Shown here: positions 40,701 through 57,580 of the stretch, piece by piece | Layout of the letters: each line of letters begins with the position of its first letter | How positions within the stretch are numbered: position 1 is the stretch's first letter | Source of the DNA: Quillaja saponaria | Taxonomy: Eukaryota; Streptophyta; Magnoliopsida; Fabales; Quillajaceae | DNA length: 64,000 nucleotides | Reading direction: 5' to 3' | Assembly: GCA_029379385.1 (NCBI GenBank) | Contig: CM055607.1 | Location: 36,515,235 to 36,579,234, forward strand | The notes under the pieces: model-generated | The model's input: only the letters and a program-made list of their open reading frames with translations | What the model was told of the DNA's origin: nothing | The model's database searches: none | Position numbers and translations under genes: made by a program

Positions 40701-41183
40701 GAATATATCCTGCAATTTTAACTGAACTATGATATGATTTCAAATATAGGACATCTTTCCATTCTCCTAAATCTTTTTCAATAATGTGGATATCCACAGT
40801 AAACTAGCATATATAACTTAATTTGCTCAAGATTGTTCTGGTTCGATATTTCAAGGTTTATCACTATACCTTATTGTACGCTCTATACCAAGTCCTCCTT
40901 CTACAATCTACAAGTAGAATATTCTCTTAGAGTTCAATCTGGATTACATTTTTTTTTTTCCCCTTCTAACATTCTGGAGTCTCTTTCTTTACAGAAATTA
41001 GGAAGTGAATTGATTGAGAGGCAGACAGATGCAACACTCAGATCAAGACTAGCAAATGCACTGCAGACCCTTACAAGTGCAAATCAGCTTTCTTCCTCTC
41101 TTGATCGAATAAATTACCAGAGATTTAGGAAAAATCTTAACAACTTCTTAATTGAAGTTCGTGGGTTTTTGCGAACAGTGTGA
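22799..41183 (+). CDS. XPO4: Exportin-4, 32 coding exons, 1135 aa
   Basis: Importin-beta family nuclear export receptor; it carries cargo out of the nucleus with Ran-GTP. Coding exons: 22799-22891, 23267-23354, 24547-24655, 25094-25192, 25822-25864, 27048-27119, 27232-27327, 27520-27756, 27956-28139, 29267-29378, 29482-29568, 29709-29847, 30071-30167, 30274-30336, 30513-30622, 31273-31377, 31828-31901, 32885-32960, 33442-33663, 34839-34910, 35848-35919, 35999-36063, 36194-36296, 36372-36503, 36701-36844, 38961-39068, 39168-39218, 39288-39365, 39445-39558, 39687-39883, 40355-40424, 40995-41183. All junctions keep frame (3408 nt). The product matches plant exportin-4 end to end, from MQGFPERGGTADLAQLQSTM through ENSQVANARFQAAAAIR (near residues 61-77) and DILLDTWTAF to the C-terminal LNNFLIEVRGFLRTV. 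It has HEAT-type helices throughout and no obvious missing block. The gene is large because introns 5, 9, 17, 19, 20 and 25 are long; 17 and 25 carry retroelements. The copy appears intact. Confidence 0.95.
26000..26385. repeat. Imperfect direct duplication in exportin-4 intron 5
   Basis: The segment at about 26000-26115 (TAGATATACTA ... GGTTAGTTATTCAGCTGTCTGAAT ... TTTCCATAATTGATTTTGACATTTTCTCTC) recurs, diverged, at about 26263-26385 (CAGATATACTTAG ... GTTGGTTCCCCAGTTGTTTGAAT ... TTTCCTAATTAATTCTGAAATTTGCTCTC). The offset is near 265 bp. Confidence 0.5.
32394..32608 (-). mobile_element. tRNA-derived SINE (Au-like) with target-site duplication
   Basis: In minus-strand orientation the element (32405-32596) starts GAGGGCGAGCCTTGGCGCAA, containing a pol III box A-like TGGCGCAACGGT. 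A box B-like GGGTTCGAGAC follows about 40 bases later, then a tRNA-unrelated body ending GTGCACCGGGTGAGCCC and a long T run. It is flanked by a perfect 12-bp duplication, CTTTGATTCTAA, at 32394-32405 and 32597-32608 (one base may belong to the T run), which proves retroposition. Layout and head sequence resemble the angiosperm Au SINE family; that family name is from memory. It sits in exportin-4 intron 17, antisense to the gene, and appears recent because the duplication is intact. Confidence 0.85.
35228..35300 (+). mobile_element. Possible LTR/primer-binding-site remnant
   Basis: TCATGGTATTAGAGCCTAT, followed by GGCAAAGTTG and GTTCAATCCTTGCTTCACTC, resembles the junction after a copia LTR, where a TGGTATCAGAGC-type primer-binding site complementary to initiator tRNA-Met stands. 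No matching second LTR or coding sequence was seen nearby, so this is a weak call. Confidence 0.3.
36472..36560. repeat. Partial duplication of exon 24 into exportin-4 intron 24
   Basis: The exon end ACTTGCTCTTCTTGAAGTTT plus ACAAACAT (36472-36500) is repeated with one change at 36532-36560, inside the following intron. Just before the intronic copy, GCTCAACAACCAG (36518-36530) is identical to a piece of exon 23 (36270-36282). The intronic segment is thus a chimera of two neighbouring exons. Confidence 0.8.
37507..38313 (-). mobile_element. Internally deleted Ty1/copia retrotransposon
   Basis: Read on the minus strand. The 5' LTR is 38167-38313 (147 bp, TGTTAGGAAT to TTTAACA), followed by a degenerate primer-binding site TCATATCAAAGC (9 of 12 match TGGTATCAGAGC). 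A decayed reverse-transcriptase region follows: SLYGLKQSP near 38060-38040, then VDHSVFNKHTSNGKILLIVYV, with stops. Near 37740-37650 lies the copia RT/RNase H linker motif MLNSKPVHTPMDPNIKL ... NPKQYRRL. That motif runs directly into LTR sequence, so RNase H and the start of the 3' LTR are deleted. The rest of the 3' LTR runs about 37642 to 37507. Flanks are CATCT and CATCC, close to a 5-bp target duplication. Most of gag and integrase is missing. It sits in exportin-4 intron 25. Confidence 0.8.
38651..38866 (+). mobile_element. 3' end of an RTE-type LINE
   Basis: Plus-strand translation with stops gives RLQWFGH, then RRPVDAIIKRG, EWRKMIYIADLN, and the DNA tail GCCGACCTCAACTAGTTTGG GATTTAAGGC. 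These are hallmarks of the C-terminus and 3' end of plant RTE-clade non-LTR retrotransposons. The copy is 5'-truncated and degenerate, as is usual for LINEs, and shares intron 25 of exportin-4 with the copia element. Confidence 0.7.
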
Positions 41184-42400
41184 TCAATCAATGTACACAT
41201 ATACAGCTCCAGGGGAAGTGTTAAATGTCCCATGCACACAGCAGTAGAGGAGGGAAGTTTCCGAGGTTCCACACCAGGGATAAAGTTGTTCAGATTTGGA
41301 GAAACATACTGTCTGCACTTGAGTGTTCTTGCTTGTCAGTTAGTCTCCCAAGTTGTGGTGGTAAAAAAATGATGGGACTGGTCAGACCACCCAATGTACT
41401 TCAGAAGGTTTGAGATTAATTATGAGCAGCAACGAGTGAGAGGATCGCTTGTGTTCCATCCTTTATAGTCAAATGCATGTGTTATTGCCTGAGTCATAAT
41501 CGTCTCTAATCTATTCTTTCATCTAATGCTGTAGATATCGTTTGGTTTTAATTTTCTGATTGTGTACCTTGCTTCCCTTCCTAGTTCCTCCCCTTATTTT
41601 GTGGCGAGGTTTTATATAACATTTATAAATTAATGGAAACCACAATTTTCAAGGGGGTAAGTAACATAGCTAATTAAAATATCCTTAATTTTCAAGAATA
41701 CAACATTTTCTGATCAATTAAATGCTTTCACTAAATTGAAAAACTTGGCCTATAAAGAATGTTGAAGTATTGAAAGCATGTTATAAACTGTTTTCATTCT
41801 TTTTAGAAAGTTCAAGCATCCGTCATAATATTGAAAAGATACCGTTTAGAAATAAGGTAGTAAAAAAAGTTAAAAGTTATTTTTTTATTAGTCAAGATTG
41901 ACTGCATTTTATACTTTGAAGAGTTCCAGTTTATCCTCTGGCTACTAGAAGAATTAGGTTTTTTTTTGTGTAGGAAGAAATGTTTTTTTTTTTTCGATTT
42001 ACAAAAAGAAGTTAATTCATCGTGTAACTTATGAGTTATACGAGATATCCATCATTCTAAATGAAGATAAATTTGATCTCAAATTTTTCTATTCATATCT
42101 CATTCTAAATGTCATTCTAAATGAAGATAAATTTAATTACAAATTCTTAGTACAATTTTATAAATTGGATCATTGATTTTTTTTAAGTATTTACTTTTTA
42201 TTAGTAGGTCTTTCAAGTTAAAACAACTTCAATAATAAAAACTGAAATAAACTGCTTCTAATAATTATTAATAAAAGTTATCATAAATATATATGAAGTG
42301 CACCTTCCTAACGAGGCCACTCAATCACTTAATGCTAAAAAAGTAAACCACAACTAATTATTTGGAAGAGCGCACAAACAATTGAGCTTTGGAGAAAAAA
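41184..42400. other. Exportin-4 3' UTR and AT-rich intergenic DNA
   Basis: The first 400-450 bases are the likely 3' UTR of exportin-4. The remainder is AT-rich. A 21-bp motif ATTCTAAATGAAGATAAATT occurs twice near 42054 and 42118. No gene was seen. Confidence 0.55.
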
Positions 42401-44497
42401 GTTGCCGCATACTCTTTCTCTGTCCTTGCACGCTGCAGCAGTCTTCATCTTCGACAAGCAACCGAAAGGCACAAGAAAAATATTATTCCTAAGGTACAAA
42501 TACCTTCAATTTCTCATGCCTCTGGTTTCACAAGGTTAAAATAGTCTTTTGACTTTTATATTTTCTATAATTCACTCGAAATTTATCATACATTTCCTAA
42601 ACTACCCCTGCTTTATATTCCTCGGTTACGATTGCTTTATAACAAATCAAAGAACGTAAGAACAGTTTAAGATACATGTGACATGATTTATTGATTTATA
42701 TAGGGTTTTATTTTATTTTAATTGTTCCCCAACCTTTTAAATTTTTAGGGTTTCTATAAATCTTTGGATTTTTGATATTTTGATTTTCTTAGAAAAATCT
42801 GTTCGTGCAAATTGTCCCTAGGAACCAAATAATTTCTTCTACCAGATTTACCCTTATCTACTTCTTCTGTGAATTGGGGAGTTCTGATTATATAAGCTCC
42901 CAATAATCTTTTTCCATTTTTGTAGCCTATCTTGGAGGATCTGTGATTGTTTGTGGTCTTGTTTGTCATATCTGAAATTGTGAGTACCCATGAAAGCTGA
43001 TTTTTCTGTAGCAGAAGTATATTAGTTGGGTGCTTTCTCTTCTTGCCATCTGGGTTTAGGGTTAGGGTTAGATTTTAGATCTGCTAAATCAGATGCTCGA
43101 TTTATTTTTCCTCTAAATATCTTTCATTGAAATTAGGGTTTTCATGGTTACCTTTAATTATATACACTGATAAGATAACCTTCATTGACCTTGTTGTTGG
43201 CCACTTCAAAATCCTGGAATATTAAATGATTTTTGAGCTGCTTTAGTTCAATGGGAATTTCAGAAGATCAAGAACATGTAAGACTAGTAAATTTGTTCTC
43301 AATATATAATTGTTTAACAATATTGTCATTCAACCAATGATTACTAATTTGAGGTTTTTTTTTTTTTTTTTATATCACTGTGATGTTAAATTTCTTGGTC
43401 TTCATCCACTAGAAAAAGCATTAGCAAATATGTCAAACTTGTGAAGATCTCCTTTGTAGGATCTTTTCATTGCTGAGTTCTGAATCATTTTTAAAGATAA
43501 AAATAAATGATTCCTTAGATGGTGAGTGAGTCCTTGATTAAACTGCCAATCCCAGCAGCTGATTTTTTTCTGTCATATTAGATTCAAAATTCTTCCTTGT
43601 AGAATATAAATGCTATTTCTGTTCAGCTTTCGGTTTGGAATCAGCAAGCTGAATAAATTTGAAAAAAAAAAAAAAAAAAACTGAAGAAAGAATTTCATAA
43701 AAATGTTGATTGCATATTGATGGATTTATATATCTCTTTAGATGATTTCGGTACTATGCCTTGTTTTTGATGTTGGGTTGCATAATGATTGTTGATCATA
43801 CAATCTCGTAAATTGATGAATTCAGATGAAGTTTTCTTTTAATAATTTTGTTTCCATTATGTGCATTTGTGTTAATAAATCATTGAGATTGATCCAGAGT
43901 ACAATTTAAAGTTTTAAAGTAACCGTTAGAAGTTGAAGTATTAAATAGAAAGAGGTACTTATCAACATCAAAAATGTAGAAGCTCTAGTTTGATTTAAAG
44001 ATCTGAGTGCCACGTTTGGCCTGCAATTATGATGGCTGAACTGCCAATAGTATTCTGGGTATGTTATATAATTGGTTGGATAAAAATCTAGAGTAAGGAT
44101 AGATATCTTTATAGTGGAAGTTTATAAAAATATATATAGATGACAAGAAAATTTTAGAGTATGAGAAAAATAACAAAGCATGAACTATGTATGTTATTTG
44201 TGGGACTGGATCTCATTTTTTTTCTATCTGTTCTTACATGAAATATTGCAGATATAATTTCTTCAAATAGTGAAGGTATCTCAGATATCAACTTCTATAG
44301 AGTTGTAGGACTGTAAAAGTTTGACAAACAACACATCCTGCAGTTGTCACATAAGACCTAATTTTACTCTCACGGTAAGGTATTAATTCTTAGTATACCT
44401 GATAGTTTTTCTTGATTTTTTAAGTTATGCAGATTTCTTTATTCATGCAGGGAGCAATTTGGTAGCAATCATCAGTTGCCGTTGCATGAAGATACCA
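42400..44497 (+). promoter_or_regulatory. JMJ16 promoter, 5' UTR and long 5' UTR intron
   Basis: A CT-rich, GC-richer segment at 42410-42490 (TCTTTCTCTGTCCTTGCACGC, TCTTCATCTTCGACAAGC) looks like a first non-coding exon ending CCTAAG|GTACAAAT near 42492. The coding exon follows an acceptor TTCATGCAG at 44450, giving a 5' UTR intron of about 1.95 kb. Long leader introns are common in plant chromatin genes and often raise expression; that effect here is inference. Confidence 0.55.
43051..43071. promoter_or_regulatory. Telobox-like tract in the JMJ16 leader intron
   Basis: TGGGTTTAGGGTTAGGGTTA contains one perfect plant telomere unit TTTAGGG followed by two TTAGGG-type units. Short telobox motifs near plant 5' ends are known binding sites for telobox proteins that recruit Polycomb or growth-related factors. 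Function here is not shown. Confidence 0.5.
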
Positions 44498-51593
<7,096 letters not shown>

Positions 51594-51733
51594 ACCCCAA
51601 AACACAGCTTCTCCCTGTTGGAGTTGATCCAGCACTACGGAGCCTGTTTAAAAAGGCAAGCCCAGAAGAATTGAACTCACTGTACAGCATTCCAAGTGAC
51701 AATAGGCCAGCAAGTGATCAAAGGCTGATTGTG

Positions 51734-51779
51734 CAACTTTTAAACAAAGTGATGCACAACTTTTAAACAAAGTGATGCA
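51734..51779. repeat. Perfect 23-bp tandem duplication at the end of JMJ16
   Basis: CAACTTTTAAACAAAGTGAT plus GCA occurs twice without a gap at 51734-51756 and 51757-51779. The second copy introduces an early stop into the out-of-frame tail. Being perfect, it must be recent. Confidence 0.95.
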
Positions 51780-54700
51780 CAACTATCCTAGATGATTCAT
51801 TATTTGGTTTGTGATGATATCACAAGCCAAGCTGGCCATGGAAATTTTTTTGTTTTGTAAATCAACAGTTCCTTGATTTCAGGCCATCCATACATTTTAT
51901 GGAACCTGATAATTTTTTTATTTAAATAAATATATAGAAGGGAGATATAAGTCAATGAGTCATCCCCACTTTTTTGATTTGGTATCTAGTCTTCTAGCAG
52001 GGACTAACAAACAACACTGGCCCCTCAATTCTTGTTCGGTTTCGTTTTAAGTTTACTGTGCACACTCTAGGAGGTGGGAACCCCTGTCATTACAGTTTGA
52101 GCAAATTATAATTTCGTTCCATGCATGTAGTTTTGGATGGGTCAACAACCTCCTCTCCCCTACTTTGGACTAATAAGATGAAAATGTTAACAAGTTTTTT
52201 CCTCCAAATTAATGGAAGCAAGTTAATGTTTTACTCTCACAATTTGGTATTAGTTTGACATATTAAGTTTATACACTATACTAGATTGTATTAATTATAA
52301 AAAGATTATATATATATATATATTAATTATAAAGTAAGCTTTTATAATTATATTTTTATAAGTTTATATCATGCGACCCAATGTATCATGTGTTTCTTGT
52401 CTTTATAGATTTATATCATGCGAAGTAATGTATCCCATCATTATTGGAGCATATTAAAAAAATAATGTTAGTGTTTTTTAGTTCCAAATTCCCACCACCA
52501 TTACCATCGAAATCCCGCACCCCATAAATAGTAAAATGGGCTTCGGCTAAAGATGGAAACCGAAACACAACGGAGACTCGCCGTTAAGTACGGACAACAA
52601 CGTCAGCATTGATTTTAAAATCCGCACGTGTCAACTGCTTAAAGCTTGAGTAAGAGGGGATTGTATTTGAGGAAACGCTAGTGTTTAGTCGACATGTCGT
52701 ACAGACCTCCACGTGGGATCACGATGCATGTGGGGCCCACAAACATTAGCACGTGTCGATCTGCTAAATGTCTTATCTATGTTGACCGTAGATTGCGGAA
52801 TCATTTGTACGGTCAGCATTGGCTCAGGAGCCCAGACCACCTTTGGAATCTGTGATGAAATACCAAAACGCCAAAACGCTATAGATGGGTGGATTTCATT
52901 ATTGTTGTTGTCTTTATTTAATAGTATAGGAGTAACTTTTTTGACCAAACACCAACGTTATTAACAAGTCACTTAAAATTAATTACACCAAACTAAATAA
53001 GGTGTCAATTAGTTAATCCTCTTAGAATTGTTAGCTAGGGTTTCTTCTTTTTCTTTTTTTCATTTTTTTTTTGCTAAGAAGCTAGGGTTTCATTTATTGG
53101 TTTTCCAACTTTTTCACTCACATAGTATCATGTATTTAATTAGCTAACACATGAAACTAGCCTCCCACTTACGTTGTTTAGTACGTATTAGTAATAGGTA
53201 AGTAACCAAATATGAAACATCGAACTCCCATAAAATACTATTTTCGTACAACAAGACATCTCATAAATATGATCAGGTTCAGGTATGAAAATGGATGACA
53301 ATTTCCAATTTATTTTTTTGCATTTAGCAGTTAGGACATTTGGGTCATGCCATACACGCCAGCTAGCTAAAAGATATATGGGTCGATCTTGATAGATTAA
53401 TAGGAAGTGTTTACAAGTACAAATTAACACAACATGCCTTATTATGAGAATTGAGTGTAGAGTTTTTAGCATATGAAATGAATGCTTCCTTTGGTTTAAG
53501 TTTTCTTTTCAAGCCTGATCAACATGCAACCTCTGATATGAATGTTAGCTAGCTTTGATCACTCATGCTGATCAACATGCATCAGCATGTATCATGCAAA
53601 TTCTGGGCAGAAATGCTTTGCCTGTACTAGACATACACAAGACATGGCTGTAAATGATATGTCATTCAACAACTACAATAGTATGTAATCAGAAAAAAAC
53701 CTTGAACACCGAAAACATAACTCAAGCGGTTGAAACCTATTTCCCACCCCCGGTGCCGAGTTGTTTCCCATTTTACTCTTTACAGTTTACATATACTCCT
53801 ACTAAGTTGAAAAGATAATGCTGTCATGCATAAAAATATACATTTGGTAATAAATCTGTCAGCATGGTTTAAATTTGCATATTTATATAAATTGATCAAA
53901 TTAAGGTGAACAATATGAATCAACAATGGTAATTAAATTTTCATTTTTGCAAAACAATCAACAGTAAAAATGAATTCAGGTTAAGTGTACATGTAGGTAA
54001 TCCTCATAAAAAAAATAAAAAATAAAAATTACTAGCTCTTCTTCAATACATTGAACTAATCAAAGACAAGCTCTCCCCCAAAGAGGGCAATCCACATCAG
54101 CCTATAGCATATATCTTGATGATTTAAAGCATTATTGTCCAAAGGGTATTAGGCCATATAGGTTCCCAAATTGTTGATACTCAGATACATTATTCTTCTA
54201 TTTTGGTAAACTTTTTGATATGTCTGTCTTTAGCCGGCATCAATATATACTCATAGAAAAGATAATCTAGGTCTTGTCATTTTGCCTAATTATAAACATA
54301 TTAAACTAATCTTATATACCTAACCAGGTGATTTATAGTATCAAATCCCTCATCCTTCTATTTGATCATAAAGATCCACCATCATCATCTTCTAACTGAA
54401 GGAAGATTTCTTTTCATGCATGATGCATGGTCATGGACACAGACAGACACACAGAGATCACTCTAAGTAAAATATCATTTTTCCTTAATGAGAAAATCAC
54501 ACTGCTGGCAAACTGGGAAATTGAAAGTCTGAACAGCCTTCATACTGCAACGGCCTAAATTCTGGTTAAACGCACAAGCTATAGCTTAGCCAGGCACCTG
54601 GCCTGCATAACTGATCATATGTAATGGAAGATATACATTACATGTTTTTTTTTTGCTTAATTTCTCATCGACAGGAAAGAATACATAAAGGATTCACACT

Positions 54701-55240
54701 CCTTAGAGTTTAGATATAGGAGCTGAAACTATAAACTATCCTTGTCCTTATCCTTATAAAAAATAAAAGATTCTAAGAACTTATTTCACCACTAGATGGA
54801 CAATCGAATTATTCTAACATGCATGAGAAGAACAGCAACAACTAAAATAACAGTTAAAAAGGATAGATTAGTGCAGAATAATTACAGATTTACCAAATAT
54901 ATAATCATATTAAAGAAAAACAATATATAATCATATTAATTTCATACTAATTAAGCAGTAGCTTCTCATACAGAGAGAAGCAGTTTAAAGACCATCCAAC
55001 GGAGCAACATGTTTAAATTTGAAACACCAATTGAAACTCCATCACATTGCAAATGAAGCACAAAGATTCAGAAAAGGGGCAAGATATGCCATCTCTTCAA
55101 TTACATATATACTACTGATAAAAGGAAAAGGTAGGTAAATTACATATATAGAGAAGAAGAAATACCCAATATATATAGCCCCATATAAGATACGATGGAT
55201 ATGATCATTCGCTTCCTTCATCGATCTGTAGAAGCTGGAA
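51780..55240. other. Intergenic between convergent JMJ16 and LSH genes
   Basis: It contains the 3' UTRs of both genes at the two ends and AT-rich DNA between. At 52363-52425 a motif TTTATATCATGCGA is repeated with a 47-bp offset. The G-box cluster at 52620-52760 is listed separately. Around 53560-53610 are short ATGC-rich palindromes (CATGCTGATCAACATGCATC). No gene is supported. Confidence 0.5.
52620..52760. promoter_or_regulatory. Cluster of three G-boxes (CACGTG) with a GGGCCCAC site
   Basis: CACGTG occurs at 52625-52630, 52710-52715 and 52750-52755, in the contexts GCACGTGTC, CCACGTGGG and GCACGTGTC. These are ABRE/G-box forms recognised by bZIP and bHLH factors. TGGGGCCCACA at about 52731-52741 is a TCP-type site. 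The stretch is also richer in GC than its surroundings. Confidence 0.55.
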
Positions 55241-55837
55241 CTAATTTGCAGAACCAATCTCATTTGGGTTTTGGGAAGTAGACATAATCATCTTTGGCTT
55301 TGGCCGCTTCCGCTTCTTGTCATAACTAACTCCTCTGGCCTTTGCCTGAAAATCACGCACCTCACGCAAAAACAGCCTCACAGGTCTTGCTCCGAAAGGA
55401 TTAGACTCTGGCTTGCCTCCGTGCTCTTCATAAGCGGCACGGAGGCGACCTATGAGAGCGTCGAGGCTGCCCCATGCCTGGCGGAGCGGGCAGGGGCATG
55501 GGGCAGGTGGGTTTGGGAGGCCAAAAAATGGACAAGCATGGATGTGGACTTTTGTTTTGCCAAACTGGTCAAGGTAGCGAAGGAATTCGAGAACATGTGC
55601 GCCACTGCACATAGGGAGTGAGAGTGGGGGACGGTGGTTACGGAGGTACTGGCAAAAGGTGTTCCAGTCACGTCGTTTTTGGTTCTCATAGCGACTTGGA
55701 GTATTTGCAGAAGATGGAGAGGATGACGCATTACTAGTTGGACTATTATTGGTGGGAGTAGTAATTATATTGGAAGTGGTGGTCATGGGGTTTCCATAAT
55801 TTATGACGGGGTTTGATGATTCTGATACCAAATCCAT
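55241..55837 (-). CDS. LSH1: ALOG-domain protein, LIGHT-DEPENDENT SHORT HYPOCOTYLS (LSH1/LSH2 type)
   Basis: Plant-specific ALOG DNA-binding transcriptional regulator acting in the nucleus, involved in organ-boundary and light-related growth control. The coding region is a single exon of 198 aa. Residues 1-47 are a Ser/Thr/Asn/Pro-rich leader. The ALOG domain runs about 48-175: [40 protein letters not shown], a zinc-ribbon-like insert [20 protein letters not shown], then [20 protein letters not shown] and [15 protein letters not shown]. The nuclear localisation signal KKRKRPKPK follows at about 175-183. The FFGLPNPP form of the insert fits LSH1/LSH2 better than LSH3/LSH4, which have FYGHPNPP; the assignment within the family is moderately sure. 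The start is the first ATG in frame. The gene converges on JMJ16. Confidence 0.95.
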   Translation of the reverse strand: MDLVSESSNPVINYGNPMTTTSNIITTPTNNSPTSNASSSPSSANTPSRYENQKRRDWNTFCQYLRNHRPPLSLPMCSGAHVLEFLRYLDQFGKTKVHIHACPFFGLPNPPAPCPCPLRQAWGSLDALIGRLRAAYEEHGGKPESNPFGARPVRLFLREVRDFQAKARGVSYDKKRKRPKPKMIMSTSQNPNEIGSAN

Positions 55838-57580
55838 GTCTAGGAAAGAAAGATCTGCAGGTTTTGAATGTGGGTTTTTCTTGATTTTGATGGGTTTGGT
55901 TGGGGTTGAGATTTAATTTGTGGTTGAAAGTTAGGGTTATGAATGTTGCTTTTGTGTGGAAATAATTGGAAGGTTCATCATGCAGCTGATTTGAGAGAGA
56001 TGCTTTGATCTTTCCTTTCAAATTTCCAAGTGTTGCAAAACTGGAGGATTACAATAAAGACTCAAGGATGGTGAACGCAAGATTTTGCATGGCTTCCATT
56101 AATTGTTGTAGGATTTGAAAGAAGGATTTAATTTCACATTTCAATGTTGTGGAAGGGAAACCAAGAAAGGACTAGGGATTAATTCCCTTTCTCTGTTTCC
56201 ATTTTTTGGGCTCAAATTGTTAGTAAGTTTGAGCAGACTGTGCACAAACTTGAGAGACTACTGCAGACTAGGGTACTGGGTGGGATGATTTCTGAGAAAA
56301 AACTTAAAAGGTTTGCTCAGATGTTACTTCCAGAAAAGACCAAGCAACTGAGAGTTGAACTTAAACAGGACTCGAGTTGAAAAAGATAGAGAGGGAAAGA
56401 GAAAGGACCTGGTTAATAGTCATTAGACTTAAGGGTGGGTGAAGAATCAAAGAGGTTTTAAGAGCGTATGTGGAAAGATTTGGGAGGGAGGGCTAATAAG
56501 TTAAAGGAGTGACTACTGACATGTGAGTAAACAAGAAGAGAAAGCTGGAGAGCGATTTGCCAAATCAGGACAAACTTTTGGCAGTGAGTGTGACCAAAGA
56601 TGAAAGGACAAAACAGACATAATGTGTGAACCACTCAGTTAGAAACGCGTGGAGACACTCACTATTCCTTCAAATAGGGAGGAAAGTGGGTTATATTTTT
56701 TGTTAGGCGCGTGCAAATTACTTAAAACAGAAAGCCATACAAAGAATTGAGTTAAAGTTGTGACCTATTCTCCAGTAACATATTCTTTTAAGAGGTCCCA
56801 TCCCAATCTTATCTAACCTTTGTACAAGAAAGTCTTGAAAACGACTCCTCTGAAATTAAACCGACGATTCCTTCACAAAGTGGTTTTGGTTTGATCTTTT
56901 AAAATCAAGTTCATTGCACCATCACCAGTCACCACCCTTGATGTAGATTAGATTATTTTATATTATATTATATTATGGTACATAAGGACTCAGGGATTGG
57001 TTTGAGTGTACCAATTACACAATGCTTTGTGGCACTGCCCATTGGGCTGAGAAGGAGGAGACATAATTATAGAAATAAAAAGTTACCAATAGGAAAAAAA
57101 TATACCCAAATCATACACCTAAACTCTCTAATTGGTGGTATTTGGATGACAGAGGGTAGGAACTAGGATCTAGAAACTAGAAACTACCATTTTGTTTTTT
57201 TAATATGAAAATTAATGGTTTAAGTAAAACCAGTTTGGATGCTAGACTTGTGAATGAGGCCCATTGTTGGGGTTGTATGCTAACAACCTATGGCTATTTA
57301 CATCTGAGTTAGAGTTTTGAATCTGTTAAATTCTTTAAGTGCACAGACCAAAGGGCCAACAAATGTCATTTAAAACTAGGCCCAAAATAAGCCAATTTTG
57401 TAGTTGAAAGGAAAAGATTTCTTATTGTTGTTGCCAACTTATTCTCATGTTTTTCCTTCTAGGACATCTAGTAAAACTGGATTGAAACACATAAACTGGC
57501 AATATCTTAACAAGTTCCAAACATAATTAAGAACCAAATGGAAACCATCATTGTAACAAGGCAGCAAATTCAATCTTCCA
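55838..57580. promoter_or_regulatory. Upstream region of the LSH gene
   Basis: Holds the 5' UTR and promoter of the minus-strand LSH gene, and at its right edge the 3' UTR of THA1. There are purine-rich stretches around 56380-56600 and a short (TATAT)n-like tract at 56957-56975. No separate gene is seen; a short open frame at 56975-57166 has no recognisable domain. Confidence 0.45.

Noticed and set aside
55271..55731. Long antisense open frames over the LSH gene
   Set aside because: They mirror the GC-richer ALOG coding exon; the sense frame has the full conserved domain.
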